DNA of 59,764 nt, from assembly GCA_002724415.1 (NCBI GenBank), contig PBOU01000031.1, positions 13,620 to 73,383 of the forward strand, written 5' to 3'. The translations under genes and the position numbers were made by a program. The first letter of the stretch is position 1, and each line of letters starts with the position of its first letter. Positions 16,935 through 26,852 of the stretch are shown here, in pieces. The stretch comes from Planctomycetaceae bacterium. Its GTDB lineage: Bacteria > Planctomycetota > Planctomycetia > Planctomycetales > Planctomycetaceae. A model generated the notes under the pieces. It was not told where the DNA came from and did no database searches. It saw only the letters and a list, made by a program, of their open reading frames with translations.

Positions 16935-19781
16935 TCACTTGACGACAAAGTTGACCAGGCGACCCGGTACGACGATCGTCTTGACGATCGTCTTTTCGGC
17001 CAGGAAACGTGCGACGGCCTCATCAGCCGCGGCGGCAGCCTGGATGGTCGGTTCATCGGCATCGGCGGCCACCGTGACCTTTCCCCTGAGCTTGCCGTTG
17101 ACCTGCACGGGAACCTCGACGGTCGAGGTGACCAGCAACGACTCGTCGAATTGCGGCCACGGCTCGTAGGCCAATGACCCGTCGTGTCCCAGCAGGCACC
17201 AGAGTTCCTCGGCCAGGTGCGGGGCAAACGGCGAGAGCAGCAACAGGAAGGGTTCCATCAACGATCGCGGTCGCGGATCGGCCTGTCCCAGCGCGTTGGT
17301 GAATTCCATCAGCCGGCTGATGGCCGTGTTGAACGACAGCTTGTCGATATCCTCGGTCACCGCCTTGATCGTGCGGTGCAGGATCCGCAACTGGTCGTCG
17401 TCGGCCACGGCGTCGGAAATTGTCGGGTGCAGCGTGACCTCGTCGGCTCGTTCATCGACGATCATCCGCCAGACACGGCCCAGGAAGCGGCTGACGCCTT
17501 CCACGCCACTCATGCTCCAGGGCTTGGTTGCTTCCAGTGGTCCCATGAACATCTCGTAGAGACGCAACGAATCCGCGCCGTACTCGGTCACGATGTCGTC
17601 GGGATTGATCACGTTGCCACGCGACTTGGACATCTTGAACGCCCGGCCCTCGACAACGATGCCGGGCTGGTCGACCAGCACGAGATCCTCGCCCTGTTTC
17701 TGGACTTCCTCGGCCGTCAGCGAGACCTTCTCGCCATCGAATGTCGTGGGATCGACGTCGTGAGCCGAGACCCATGCACCGGAGGTGTCCCGGTAGCCGG
17801 TCAGTTCGGCCTCGCCCAGGATCATGCCCTGGTTGACCAGCCGGTTGAACGGTTCCGGGGTGCAGACGTGGCCGCGGTCAAAGAGCACCTTGTGCCAGAA
17901 CCTCGAGTAGAGCAGGTGCAGCACGGCGTGCTCGGCGCCGCCGATGTAGAGATCGACCGGCAGCCAGTTCTTCTCGGCCTCGGTGTCAACAAAACGGTCT
18001 TGGTTGTTCGGGTCGGCAAACCGCAGGTAGTACCAGCAGGACCCGGCCCATTGCGGCATCGAGTTGGTCTCTCGCTTCAGCCGGGTGCCGGTTTCATCGG
18101 TCCGGTACAGCCAGTCCTCGGGTGCTTCCTCCAGCGGAGGGTCGGGTCGACCGTGCGGCTTGAACTCGAAGTTCTCCGGGAGTTCAGCTGGCAGGCTGGC
18201 CGGGTCATCGGCCTGCATCAATCCGGTCAAGTTCCCCTCGTCGTCCAGTTCGTGCCAGATCGGGAATGGTTCGCCCCAGAAGTGCTGGCGACTGAAGAGC
18301 CAGTCACGGAGCTTGTAGTTGAGTGCAGCGTCTCCCTGGCCGGTGGTGGAGAGGTGTTGGATGATCCGTTGCTTGGCCGCGTCGATGTCGAGTCCATCGA
18401 GGAATTCGCTGTTGATCGCGGGGCCGTCGCCGGGATAGGCCTTGCCGTCGAATTCCTCGGGTGGCTGCACCGTGCGGACGATTGGCAGATCGAAGACCTC
18501 GGCAAATTCCCAGTCGCGTTCGTCCTGGCCAGGAACCGCCATGATGGCCCCGGTGCCGTAGCTGATCAGCACGTAGTCGGCGACCCAGATCGGGATCCGT
18601 TGTCCGTTGACCGGGTTGATGGCGTCGGAGCCGGTGAACACGCCTGTTTTGGTCTTGGCGAGGTCGGTGCGATCGAGATCGCTCTTGGCCGCCGCCTGGG
18701 CCTGGTAGGCGGTGACGGCATCCCGCTGTCCGGCAGTTGTCAGTCGGTCGACAAAGGGGTGCTCGGGAGCGATCACCATGTAGGTGGCTCCGAAGAGCGT
18801 GTCCGGTCGAGTGGTGTAGACTCTCAGGACATCGTCAGTTGGATCCTCCGGCAGTCCCGTGTCGGCACGGCCGGCCTGCCAGGCGGCGAACCCGGTCTCG
18901 AGCGAATCGTCTTCGGCCTCACCGGACGACCCGATGAAAAAATCGACCTCGGCACCGGCACTGCGACCAATCCAGTTGCGTTGCAGTAGCTTGATGGATT
19001 CGGGCCAGTTGACCAGGTCCAGTTCGTCCAGCAATCGTTCGGCGTAACGGGTGATTGCCAACATCCACTGCCTCAATGGCAGTCTCTCGACCGGGTGCTC
19101 TCCCCGTTCGCTCTTGCCGTCAATCACTTCCTCGTTGGCGAGTACCGTTCCCAGCTCCGGGCACCAGTTCACCGGGGCCTCGTGCTGGTAGGCCAGGCGG
19201 TGCCGATCCTGGTAACGCCGCACCGCCTCGGGGCCCTCGGCGGAGACGGTGTCGGGGATCGGCAGTTCGCTGATCGGTCGCCCGCGGCCGACGCGGTCGA
19301 GCCCGTCGGGTCCGGTCCACTGGCATTCCTGGTCGTACCAGGTATCGAACAGTTGCAGGAAGATCCACTGGGTCCAGCGGTAGTAATCCGGGTCGGTGGT
19401 CGAGAATTCCCGGTCCCAGTCGTAACTGAAACCGAGCATCTTCAGTTGTCGGCGGAAGGTGTCAATGTTGCGGTAGGTGGTTTCACGGGGATGAGTGCCG
19501 GTCTTGATGGCGTGCTGTTCGGCCGGCAGGCCGAAGGCGTCCCAGCCCATCGGGTGCAGCACCTGCGTGCCCTGCATGCGTTGATAGCGACAGACGATGT
19601 CGGTTGCCGTGTAGCCCTCCGGATGTCCCACGTGCAGGCCATCCCCGGAGGGATAGGGGAACATGTCGAGAACGTAGATCTTCTCGCGGCCCTCTTCAAA
19701 AGGACCGGTTCGGAATGTCTGGTTCTCGTCCCAGTAGGCCTGCCAGCGAGGTTCGATGCGGGCGGGATCGTAACGGGGCAT
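16935..19781 (-). CDS. leuS: Leucyl-tRNA synthetase
   Basis: A 948-residue class I aminoacyl-tRNA synthetase that charges tRNA-Leu. The HIGH-type motif is HVGH at residues 50-53 within [14 protein letters not shown]. The KMSKS loop is at 716-720. The CP1 editing region occupies roughly residues 230-420 ([14 protein letters not shown] is its conserved start). The C-terminal part has the anticodon-binding helical domain and the small final domain ([11 protein letters not shown]). The length is slightly above the usual 860-900, with extra residues inside the catalytic half. It is transcribed away from the TIM-barrel gene, with a 91-base divergent gap. Confidence 0.96.
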   Translation of the reverse strand: MPRYDPARIEPRWQAYWDENQTFRTGPFEEGREKIYVLDMFPYPSGDGLHVGHPEGYTATDIVCRYQRMQGTQVLHPMGWDAFGLPAEQHAIKTGTHPRETTYRNIDTFRRQLKMLGFSYDWDREFSTTDPDYYRWTQWIFLQLFDTWYDQECQWTGPDGLDRVGRGRPISELPIPDTVSAEGPEAVRRYQDRHRLAYQHEAPVNWCPELGTVLANEEVIDGKSERGEHPVERLPLRQWMLAITRYAERLLDELDLVNWPESIKLLQRNWIGRSAGAEVDFFIGSSGEAEDDSLETGFAAWQAGRADTGLPEDPTDDVLRVYTTRPDTLFGATYMVIAPEHPFVDRLTTAGQRDAVTAYQAQAAAKSDLDRTDLAKTKTGVFTGSDAINPVNGQRIPIWVADYVLISYGTGAIMAVPGQDERDWEFAEVFDLPIVRTVQPPEEFDGKAYPGDGPAINSEFLDGLDIDAAKQRIIQHLSTTGQGDAALNYKLRDWLFSRQHFWGEPFPIWHELDDEGNLTGLMQADDPASLPAELPENFEFKPHGRPDPPLEEAPEDWLYRTDETGTRLKRETNSMPQWAGSCWYYLRFADPNNQDRFVDTEAEKNWLPVDLYIGGAEHAVLHLLYSRFWHKVLFDRGHVCTPEPFNRLVNQGMILGEAELTGYRDTSGAWVSAHDVDPTTFDGEKVSLTAEEVQKQGEDLVLVDQPGIVVEGRAFKMSKSRGNVINPDDIVTEYGADSLRLYEMFMGPLEATKPWSMSGVEGVSRFLGRVWRMIVDERADEVTLHPTISDAVADDDQLRILHRTIKAVTEDIDKLSFNTAISRLMEFTNALGQADPRPRSLMEPFLLLLSPFAPHLAEELWCLLGHDGSLAYEPWPQFDESLLVTSTVEVPVQVNGKLRGKVTVAADADEPTIQAAAAADEAVARFLAEKTIVKTIVVPGRLVNFVVK

Positions 19782-19872
19782 GATGTTTTCCGGGTGTACT
19801 GGTCGTGACCTGATGCGGGGCGCGATAGTCTATTGATGGTCTCCCCATTTGCCAACAAGAGGATCTCCACTG

Positions 19873-20808
19873 ATGACCATCGCTCCGCTGACGTCGCGTC
19901 GAAACTTCCTGGCCGGAGGACTGGCTGCCGGAATCGCATCGGCCACCGTATCTCAACCGACCGTCTCGTCGGCTGCCAACCCGCCGGGTCGCAATGGCAA
20001 GTCTCACATGAAACTCAGCCTGGCCGGTTACTCCTTCAACCGCCTGTTGCCCAAGCGGCCGACCCCCGAACAGGAGAAATCGGCCAAGATGACGATGGAT
20101 GGTTTCATCCGATTTTGTGCCGACCAGGATCTCGACGGGATCGAACCAACGACCTACTACTTCCCCAAGACGGTCACCCACGAGTACCTGATGCACATGA
20201 AGGAGTTGTCCTTCCGGCTGGGACTGGACATCTCGGGCACGGCCATCGGCAACGATTTCTGCGTGGCCGAAGGACCCGGTCGGGAGAAGCAACTGGCTGA
20301 TGCCCGCCAGTGGATCGATCACGCCGCGGTGCTCGGAGCTCCGGCGATCCGGATCTTCGCGGGCCGTGTCCCCAAGGGAGACACCGAGGCGGTGGCCATT
20401 GAACGGTGCATTGATGGGATCAACCAGGTGCTCGAGCATGCCGAGAAGCGTGGCGTGTTCCTGGCCCTGGAGAATCACGGTGGGATCACTGCGACCCCGG
20501 CCCAGATGATGCGGATCATCAAGGGGGTACGAGATTCCCGGTTTTTCGGTGTGAATCTCGACGGTGGCAATTTCCGGACCGATGACCCCTACCGGGACAT
20601 GGCAGTGATTGCTCCCTACGCGGTCAATGCCCAGGTCAAGGCGTCGATTTTTCGTGGCGAGAAGAAAGAACCAGCCGACCTGGAACGCGTTATCAAGATT
20701 CTTCGAGACGCCGATTACCGCGGGTACGTGGTGCTGGAGTATGAGGAGAGTGATCCGCTGGGCGAGATTCCCGGGTACCTCAAGCAATTACGCCAGCTGA
20801 TTTCCTAG
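19873..20808 (+). CDS. Tat-exported sugar phosphate isomerase/epimerase-like TIM-barrel protein
   Basis: A 311-residue protein of the xylose-isomerase-like TIM-barrel superfamily. Residues 1-40 hold a Tat signal (SRRNFLAGGLAAG), and the barrel starts near KLSLAGYSFNR. Metal-site candidates are the Glu in LALENHGG, Asp in GVNLDGGN and Glu in VLEYEES. The position that is often His in HxK reads NAQVK. The family acts on sugars and sugar acids, often inositol-like compounds. Export by Tat is common for planctomycete members. ATG 19873 was preferred over an earlier in-frame ATG at 19849 because it is followed at once by the Tat motif. Confidence 0.87.
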   Translation: MTIAPLTSRRNFLAGGLAAGIASATVSQPTVSSAANPPGRNGKSHMKLSLAGYSFNRLLPKRPTPEQEKSAKMTMDGFIRFCADQDLDGIEPTTYYFPKTVTHEYLMHMKELSFRLGLDISGTAIGNDFCVAEGPGREKQLADARQWIDHAAVLGAPAIRIFAGRVPKGDTEAVAIERCIDGINQVLEHAEKRGVFLALENHGGITATPAQMMRIIKGVRDSRFFGVNLDGGNFRTDDPYRDMAVIAPYAVNAQVKASIFRGEKKEPADLERVIKILRDADYRGYVVLEYEESDPLGEIPGYLKQLRQLIS

Positions 20809-20817
20809 GACATCGTT

Positions 20818-21156
20818 GTGTCCCGATCCTCGCGCTGGACTGTCCGTTTGCTGTACGAGACGAGCTTGTTCGTCGCCGTGAGCGTTTTTGACATCCTGAT
20901 GACCCATCGCCTGATCCGCACGGGCCGTTTTCACGAGTCGAACCCGGTGGCGAAATTCTTCTACGACCACTGGGACATGCGGGGCATGGTGGGGTTCAAG
21001 ATGGCGATGGTGGCCTTCGTGGTGGTGCTGACCCAGTTGATCGCTCATCGTCATCTGCAGCGGGCCGCCTGGGTGCTTCGGCTGGCGATCTGCGTGGTGT
21101 CGGTGGTCGTGATCTACAGCCTGCTGCTGCTGCTCAGAAGCCGGGGTTTGGTGTGA
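20818..21156 (+). CDS. Small membrane protein, DUF5658-like
   Basis: A 112-residue protein with a GTG start 9 bases after the previous stop. Three hydrophobic segments are visible (about 10-28, 56-78 and 86-106). The first loop carries DILMTHRLI...ESNPVAKFFYDH, matching the DxxxT...ExNP pattern of DUF5658 proteins. Function is unknown. Its TGA overlaps the GTG of the next gene (GTGA), so the two are translated together. The pairing with a sugar-nucleotide pyrophosphorylase could mean an envelope role, but nothing in the sequence proves it. Confidence 0.72.
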   Translation: MSRSSRWTVRLLYETSLFVAVSVFDILMTHRLIRTGRFHESNPVAKFFYDHWDMRGMVGFKMAMVAFVVVLTQLIAHRHLQRAAWVLRLAICVVSVVVIYSLLLLLRSRGLV

Positions 21157-22520
21157 ATGATCTCCTGGTCCGGCAACTGGCCGATGCTGGCCAACTGCAT
21201 CTCCTGGAGGAGATCGACCTCCTGGAACCGGCTGTCCGGAAGCGATTCGAGAGCGAGTTGGAACTGATCGACTGGGAGGGGCTGGGGGTGGCGGTCGCCG
21301 GTGGTGACCGGGCCGGTGACCGGGCCGAAGCTGTGCCCGAATTGCCTCACCTCGTGCGACAGCCGGAAGCGAGTTCGCCGCGGGCACGTGATCGTGGCGA
21401 GGCGTTGCTGGCTGATGGTCGTGTGGCCGTGGTGACGGTGGCCGGAGGACGAGGGAGCCGACTGGGGTCGGATTCTCCCAAGGGGCTTTTTCCGGTGATG
21501 CCCGTCAGTCGACGGACACTGTTTGAACATTTTGCGGCGGCGATCGGGGAACGGAGCCGCAGGGCGGGGCGGGCGATTCCCTGGCTGGTGATGACCAGTC
21601 ACGTGACGGACGCGCCGACCCGGTTGTTTTTCCGGCAGCAGGATTTTTTCGGCCTTGATCCCGGGCAGGTGGTCCTGTTCCAGCAGGGAGCAATGCCGGT
21701 GGTCGATGTCGAGACCGGCCGGGTGCTGCTGGCCGGTGCCGGGCAGGTGGCCCTGAATCCGGACGGCCATGGAGGATTGGTCGCCGCGTTGCGGCGGTCC
21801 GGGATGTTCGAGTGGTTGAGCGAACGGGCCGTCGACACGTTGTTCTATCACCAGGTCGACAACCCCGCGGTGTTGCCTCCGGATCCGCTGCTGGTGGGCT
21901 GGCACCACGAGAGAGGATCGCAGATGACGACCCGGGTGGTGCCTCGAATCGCCGCCGAGGAACGGATGGGGGTGGCGGTGTCCGTGGAGGGACGGACACG
22001 AATCGTCGAGTACCTGGAGTTGCTCGACTCGGCGGCGGCAACCGACGCGACCGGCCGATTGAGGTTCTGGGCCGGCAACACTGGAGTTCATGTGCTCGAC
22101 AAGGATCTCCTGGAGAGAGCCGCGGATGCGGCTGGCCTGCCGTGGCACCGTGTGCGGCGGAGTGTTGCTTGCGCGACCGGTCACCGGTCGGCCGCTGTTG
22201 TTCAACCGGAATGCCGCAACGCGTGGCAGTTGGAAAAATACATCTTCGATCTGTTGGCGGCTGCCGAGACCGGGTTGGTGGTGGAAGGGGATCGGGCTGT
22301 TGATTTTCTACCGATCAAGCAGGCCACCGGTGCGGATTCCCTGGAATCGGCCCGGTCGGGACTGCTGTCGCTGTACCGGGGGTGGCTCGAGGCGGCGGGG
22401 GCCACGGTGCACCCGGATGCGGTCGTGGAGATCGCGCCGGGGTGGGCACTGTCGGCTGCGGATGCCGCGGGCCGGGTGGATTCCGGGGCCGTCTTCGGGG
22501 ACTCGATAGTCCTCGAGTGA
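21153..22520 (+). CDS. Eukaryote-type UDP-sugar pyrophosphorylase (UDP-GlcNAc pyrophosphorylase-like)
   Basis: A 455-residue cytosolic nucleotidyltransferase of the UDPGP superfamily. The signature AGGRGSRLGSDSPKGLFP begins near residue 97 and matches the AGGxGTRLGxxxPKG motif of UAP1-type enzymes. DNP (HQVDNPA) and the NxW-type end (NAWQLEKYIFD) follow in order. Bacteria usually make UDP-GlcNAc with GlmU, which has a different architecture. The reaction is probably UTP plus N-acetylhexosamine-1-phosphate giving UDP-N-acetylhexosamine; UDP-glucose is an alternative. It is coupled to the small membrane protein gene by a GTGA overlap. Confidence 0.85.
   Translation: MNDLLVRQLADAGQLHLLEEIDLLEPAVRKRFESELELIDWEGLGVAVAGGDRAGDRAEAVPELPHLVRQPEASSPRARDRGEALLADGRVAVVTVAGGRGSRLGSDSPKGLFPVMPVSRRTLFEHFAAAIGERSRRAGRAIPWLVMTSHVTDAPTRLFFRQQDFFGLDPGQVVLFQQGAMPVVDVETGRVLLAGAGQVALNPDGHGGLVAALRRSGMFEWLSERAVDTLFYHQVDNPAVLPPDPLLVGWHHERGSQMTTRVVPRIAAEERMGVAVSVEGRTRIVEYLELLDSAAATDATGRLRFWAGNTGVHVLDKDLLERAADAAGLPWHRVRRSVACATGHRSAAVVQPECRNAWQLEKYIFDLLAAAETGLVVEGDRAVDFLPIKQATGADSLESARSGLLSLYRGWLEAAGATVHPDAVVEIAPGWALSAADAAGRVDSGAVFGDSIVLE
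21303..21326 (+). repeat. 12-bp tandem duplication in the pyrophosphorylase gene
   Basis: Two adjacent copies of GGTGACCGGGCC encode GDRAGDRA in a linker near residues 51-58. The duplication preserves the frame and lies outside conserved motifs. Confidence 0.8.
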
Positions 22521-22526
22521 TCCGGT

Positions 22527-23972
22527 TCAGGCATCCAGCAGGTCGTGGACGATCTTGCCGGGTTGACCGTCGAGAATTGTTTTGTCCTGGGTGTTGCGGG
22601 TGTAGACCAGGTTCTCGGCATCCAGGCCAAACAGGTGGAACAGTGTGGCGTGGTAGTCGTAGTGGTTGACCACGTTCTCGACCGCCTTGTGACCGAATTC
22701 GTCGGTGTTTCCGTAGGCCAGCCCACCCCGAAACCCTCCACCGGCCAACCACATGCTGAATCCGTAGGTGTTGTGGTCGCGACCGATGTTTTTTTCGTTC
22801 TGGATGACCGGCAACCGGCCCATCTCGCCACCCCAATGAACGACCGTCGAGTCGAGCAGGCCACGCTGCTTGAGGTCCTTGACCAGTGCCGCCGAGGGCT
22901 TGTCGACCTTCTTGCAGGCCCTTGGCAGGCTCTTGACGATGCCCCCGTGATGGTCCCAGAACTGGTTTTGCGTGTAGACCTGCGCGAAACGGACACCCCG
23001 TTCGACCATCCGCCGGGCAATCAGGCAGCGGGTTCCGTAATCGGCGGTTGCTGTCTCGTGGATGCCGTACATCTCCTGGGTGGCCTTGGTTTCACCCGAG
23101 ATGTCCAGGGCCTCCCTGGCCGATGACTGCATCCTGGCGGCCAACTGGTAACTGGCGATGCGGGCTGCCAGGTCGTTCTGTGCAGGACGGGCGGCCAGGT
23201 GTTTTTGGTTCAGCTTGCGGACGTATTCCAGGAACGATTTCTGAACGCTTCCGGCCAGGTGAGCCGGGGGTTGCAGGTTCAGAATCCGTGGTTCGGTAGG
23301 ACGGATCACCGTCCCCTGGTAGATCGCCGGCAACCAGCCATTGGACCAGTTGGCGACACCCTCGACGGGCAATTGACCGGGGTCGATCATTGCCAGGAAA
23401 GCCGGCAGGTCATCGGCCTCGGTGCCCAGCCCGTAGGCCATCCAACTGCCCAGCGATGGACGTCCCTTGGTGACCTTGCCCGTCTGCAATGCCAGGATCG
23501 ACTGCCCATGGTTGTTGACGCCGGTTCGCATCGAGCGGATCAGGCAGATGTCGTCGGCGATGCTGGCAGTGTGGGGCAGCAATTCGGAGATCTCGGTGCC
23601 GCATTCCCCCCGCGGTCGAAATTTCCATTGGCTGTGGAGCACCTTGGAGGAGGCCTGGGCGGCGTTGTCGTACTTGATCTTTCCCGGGAAAGCCTTCATG
23701 TGCCACTTGGCCATGGCGGGCTTGGGATCGAAGAGGTCGATGTGGCTGGGGCCTCCCTGCATCCACAACGAGATCATTGCCTCTGCCCGCGGCTGGCCAG
23801 GCGGGTTCTTGGGCAGCGTGTCGTAGTGGACCGGTTCGAGTTCGGGACGAGCCGGGGCCGCCTTCAACTGTTGCTGCTGCGACAGCCAGGCGGTTGCCAG
23901 TGAGCCGAGGCCAAGCGAGCCAGCGGCCAGGAAATGACGTCGCGAATGCGGGATGGTGGGGAAGGAAGACAT
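22527..23972 (-). CDS. DUF1501 Tat-exported protein, partner of the DUF1549 gene
   Basis: A 481-residue DUF1501 protein. Its Tat motif is SRRHFLAAGSLGLG near the start. Hallmarks are LWMQGGPSHIDLFDPKPAM, WDHHGGIVKSL and GGEMGRLPVIQN followed by GRDHN. The WDHH and FDPKPAM forms match the protein at 2894, which is also beside a DUF1549 gene. ATG 23972 was chosen because the signal follows directly; a longer in-frame extension upstream has no family similarity and overlaps the DUF1549 gene. It begins 28 bases after the DUF1549/DUF1553 gene on the same strand, so they are an operon. Substrate is unknown. Confidence 0.92.
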   Translation of the reverse strand: MSSFPTIPHSRRHFLAAGSLGLGSLATAWLSQQQQLKAAPARPELEPVHYDTLPKNPPGQPRAEAMISLWMQGGPSHIDLFDPKPAMAKWHMKAFPGKIKYDNAAQASSKVLHSQWKFRPRGECGTEISELLPHTASIADDICLIRSMRTGVNNHGQSILALQTGKVTKGRPSLGSWMAYGLGTEADDLPAFLAMIDPGQLPVEGVANWSNGWLPAIYQGTVIRPTEPRILNLQPPAHLAGSVQKSFLEYVRKLNQKHLAARPAQNDLAARIASYQLAARMQSSAREALDISGETKATQEMYGIHETATADYGTRCLIARRMVERGVRFAQVYTQNQFWDHHGGIVKSLPRACKKVDKPSAALVKDLKQRGLLDSTVVHWGGEMGRLPVIQNEKNIGRDHNTYGFSMWLAGGGFRGGLAYGNTDEFGHKAVENVVNHYDYHATLFHLFGLDAENLVYTRNTQDKTILDGQPGKIVHDLLDA

Positions 23973-24000
23973 GAGCGGTGCCACGTGTCCGGGTGTGTGA

Positions 24001-26634
24001 TTAATCGATGTAGAGAAACTGGTTGCTGGCCAGCAGTGACTGGCAGAAGACTCCCAGTGCCTGTCCGGCGGCCTGGTCGCGTCGTGCCTTGTCGGCGGAG
24101 TCACCCTTTTTCTTGTCGGCTGCAGCCGCCTGGGTGATGAACAAACCGGTTTGGGCTTCCAGGAACTGCGTCGCTGCCAGCACGGCGTCGTCAGTTGGCT
24201 GGATGCCGTAGGCCAATCGCCAGGCCAGTCGCACCTGTGCGGTGGTGTCGTTGCCAGCTTCGGATTCGAGTCGGCGGGCGAATCGCACCGATTGGGCAAC
24301 AATGAAATCACTGTTCATCATCATCAGCGACTGGCTCGAAACGGTGGTCGAGACGCGCTGTGTGCAGTTGGGCTCCATGGCCGGACGGTCGAAAGAATCC
24401 AGGACCGCCAGGGGGCGACTGCGGCGAACCTCGACCCAGACGCTGCGGCGGAACTGGGCACCCTTCATGTCGATCACCGCGCCGGGGCGACCGGCGTTGA
24501 GGTTTTCTTTTCCGATGATCCATTGTCCGACGCGGTCGGCCATCACCGGCACCGGTGGCCCGTTCCGGGTCGTGACCAGGGAGCCACTGGTGGCCAGCAC
24601 GGCATCCCGAAGGCTCTCGGCATCAAGTCGTCGCAGTGACATTCGTCCCAGCAGACGGTTGTCAGGGTCGGCGGCGTGCAATGCGGGCGAGGCGGTGGCC
24701 GGTTGGCGGTAGGTGGCTGATGTCATCAGCAGCCGGTGCAGTTTCTTGAGATCCCAGCCGTCTCGCATGAATTTCGAAGCGAGCCAGTCGAGCAACAGCG
24801 GGTGCGTGGGGCGGATCCCCAGTGCCCCGAAGTCACCGGGAGTGGCTGCCAGGCCCTGGCCGAAATGGTGCATCCACGTGCGATTGACGATGACCCTGGC
24901 GACCAGGGGATGTTTGCCGTCGGTCAGTTTTTTCGCCCAGGCCAGGCGACGGCCGGTCGTCGTGATGGCCTTGTCGTTGGCGGGGATTCCAACAGGGACC
25001 GTGGTGGTGGCGGCCAGGATCGAGAGATCCGACGGGGCCACGTCCTGGCGGGGCTGGGTGATGTCGCCGCGGAAGAAGACCTTCGTCACCGGGACCGTCC
25101 CACTGTCCTCGGTGAGAACCCGGATGAACGATTGCGCAGGCTTGGTCGCTCGCAGGTCGGTGGCCCGCTTGGCAATCTTCTTGAGATCGGCGGCGGCCTT
25201 GCTGTCGTAGAGGTAAAGCGACCCTGCCGAGACGTTGAGACTGGGGAATTTCTTGAGCAGCTGGACTTGCTCGGCGGTCCGCTTCTTCGCATCGGTCTTG
25301 CGGGCTTCGCGGGCCCGGGGACGAATCGCCTCGGGCAGCTTGGCTACCTCCTTGTCGAAGGTCTGCTGGATGTAGACGGCCTGCTTTTTGGACCGCTCGG
25401 CATCGATCTTCTTGGCCTCGGCCTCGATCTTTGCGGCCTGGGCCTTGTTGGCGTCGGTGTACAGCGACACGGTCCTCGAGGCGGGTTGTTTCCAGCGGGC
25501 GACATTCAAGGCGGGTTCAAATATGGCTCTGAGCCGGTAGTAGTCGACCTGAGGAATCGGGTCGTATCGATGGTTGTGGCATTGTGCACAACCAACCGTG
25601 AGTCCCAGGATCGAGGTGGACACGACATTGAGTGTCTCGGCGATCACCTGGTTGCGGTTCGCGGTGTTGTTGGCGCCGGCGGTCCCGTCCGGCGCGGTTC
25701 TCAGGAAACCGGTGGCCGTCAGCAAACGCACCTGTTCAGGCGAGAGATTCTTGTAAGGGGGGGGGACCAGTTCGTCTCCGGCGAGTTGTTCCAGCAGGAA
25801 CCGGGTCCAGGGCAGGTTGTCGTTGTGGGCATCAATGACCCAGTCGCGAAAACGCCAGGCCCATTTTCGTTGAGGGTCGGTGTTGGTGACTCCCTCGCTG
25901 TCGGCGTACCCGGCGGCATCCAGCCAGTGCCGTCCCCAGCGTTCGCCATAGTGCGGGTTGGCCAACAGTCGCTCGATCAGCCGTTCCCAGGCCCCGGGGG
26001 CCGTGTCGTCCAGGAATCGTTGTTGTTGAGCCAGGGTGGGAGGCATGCCGAGCAGGTCGAAGGTCGCGCGTCGCAACAGCGTCAATTTCTTCGCGGCTGG
26101 AGCGAGAGTGTGACCTGCGGTTTCCAGCCGGGCCTGCACAAAGCGGTCCAGCGGGTTGCGGATTTCGAGGGCCTGTTGCACGCGTGGCGGTGCTGGTTGC
26201 TGAATCGGCTGAAAGGCCCAGAACTCGAGATCGAGTGGAGTGAACTGGAATCCTCGTCCCAGCGTCTTGGGCTCGGGTCTGGCTGTTTTGGCTCCGGCGG
26301 CGATCCAGCGGCGGAGCACATCGATCTGTTGGGGGGTCAGCTTCTTGCTGTCCTTTCCGGGTGGCATTTCGCCGGCGACCACTCGCTGAATCAGTGTGCT
26401 CGATCCAGGTTGGCCCACCACGATCGCGGCACCGGACTCCCCACCGGCAACCAGGAATCGCTTCAAACGCAGGTCGAGTCCGCCCTCGACCTTGTCTGTC
26501 TCACCGTGGCACTCAAAACAGTGCGCCTTGAAAATGCCCCGGATGTCCCGTTCAAACGTCAGTTCGGGTTCGGCGGCCGCGACGGCAGTCGCCGACAGTC
26601 CCAGCCAGAGGATGGAGATCAGGGGGTTTCGCAT
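24001..26634 (-). CDS. PSCyt1-DUF1549-DUF1553 secreted multidomain protein
   Basis: An 877-residue exported protein with the full domain set. A signal peptide covers residues 1-20. PSCyt1 follows with CFECH at 39-43, and GEMPPG plus WIAAGA close it near residue 120. DUF1549 runs from about 155 to 370 and ends with the second heme motif CAQCHNHRYDP (CAQCH at 349-353). A charged Lys/Ala-rich region (about 390-480) links to DUF1553 (about 560-870), which has HPLVARVIVNRTW and DNRLLGRMSLRRLDAE. It is the first gene of a two-gene unit with a DUF1501 partner. Two c-type hemes and an extracytoplasmic location are inferred; the reaction is unknown. Confidence 0.94.
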   Translation of the reverse strand: MRNPLISILWLGLSATAVAAAEPELTFERDIRGIFKAHCFECHGETDKVEGGLDLRLKRFLVAGGESGAAIVVGQPGSSTLIQRVVAGEMPPGKDSKKLTPQQIDVLRRWIAAGAKTARPEPKTLGRGFQFTPLDLEFWAFQPIQQPAPPRVQQALEIRNPLDRFVQARLETAGHTLAPAAKKLTLLRRATFDLLGMPPTLAQQQRFLDDTAPGAWERLIERLLANPHYGERWGRHWLDAAGYADSEGVTNTDPQRKWAWRFRDWVIDAHNDNLPWTRFLLEQLAGDELVPPPYKNLSPEQVRLLTATGFLRTAPDGTAGANNTANRNQVIAETLNVVSTSILGLTVGCAQCHNHRYDPIPQVDYYRLRAIFEPALNVARWKQPASRTVSLYTDANKAQAAKIEAEAKKIDAERSKKQAVYIQQTFDKEVAKLPEAIRPRAREARKTDAKKRTAEQVQLLKKFPSLNVSAGSLYLYDSKAAADLKKIAKRATDLRATKPAQSFIRVLTEDSGTVPVTKVFFRGDITQPRQDVAPSDLSILAATTTVPVGIPANDKAITTTGRRLAWAKKLTDGKHPLVARVIVNRTWMHHFGQGLAATPGDFGALGIRPTHPLLLDWLASKFMRDGWDLKKLHRLLMTSATYRQPATASPALHAADPDNRLLGRMSLRRLDAESLRDAVLATSGSLVTTRNGPPVPVMADRVGQWIIGKENLNAGRPGAVIDMKGAQFRRSVWVEVRRSRPLAVLDSFDRPAMEPNCTQRVSTTVSSQSLMMMNSDFIVAQSVRFARRLESEAGNDTTAQVRLAWRLAYGIQPTDDAVLAATQFLEAQTGLFITQAAAADKKKGDSADKARRDQAAGQALGVFCQSLLASNQFLYID

Positions 26635-26689
26635 CGGGGGAACCGGGAGAGGAGGTGGCTTGAGGTGGGGTCATGTCGGGGGGGGCGGG

Positions 26690-26714
26690 GATGACACGGA
26701 TCGCAGGTGTCATC
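26690..26714. promoter_or_regulatory. 8-bp inverted repeat in a divergent promoter region
   Basis: GATGACAC and GTGTCATC are perfect arms separated by 9 bases. The element lies between the start of the DUF1549 gene (minus strand) and the PQQ-propeller gene (plus strand), where an operator controlling either gene would sit. It is not followed by a T-run, so a terminator is less likely. No regulator is encoded nearby. Confidence 0.4.
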
Positions 26715-26852
26715 TGAGACGATTCTTGACTCCAGCCAGACCACAGGCAAGGTCAGTCACGTGGTACGGCGTTGCCCGGTTGAGTCGGCTTGGGTACACC
26801 TAGTGCAACACGATGGTCGTCTTCTTCGAAGACCGAGTCCCTGGAGCACATG

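Noticed and set aside
17184-18989. A 601-codon open frame on the plus strand inside leuS.
   Set aside because: The minus strand encodes a full leucyl-tRNA synthetase with HIGH and KMSKS motifs in the same interval.
24736-26694. A 652-codon open frame on the plus strand opposite the DUF1549 gene.
   Set aside because: It is an antisense shadow caused by high GC at third positions. The minus-strand frame carries clear PSCyt1, DUF1549 and DUF1553 motifs, and the plus-strand translation has no recognisable domain.
26823-26832. A 10-bp palindrome TCTTCGAAGA before the PQQ-propeller gene.
   Set aside because: It is short, close to a ribosome site, and I saw no second copy in a matching position, so it may be chance.
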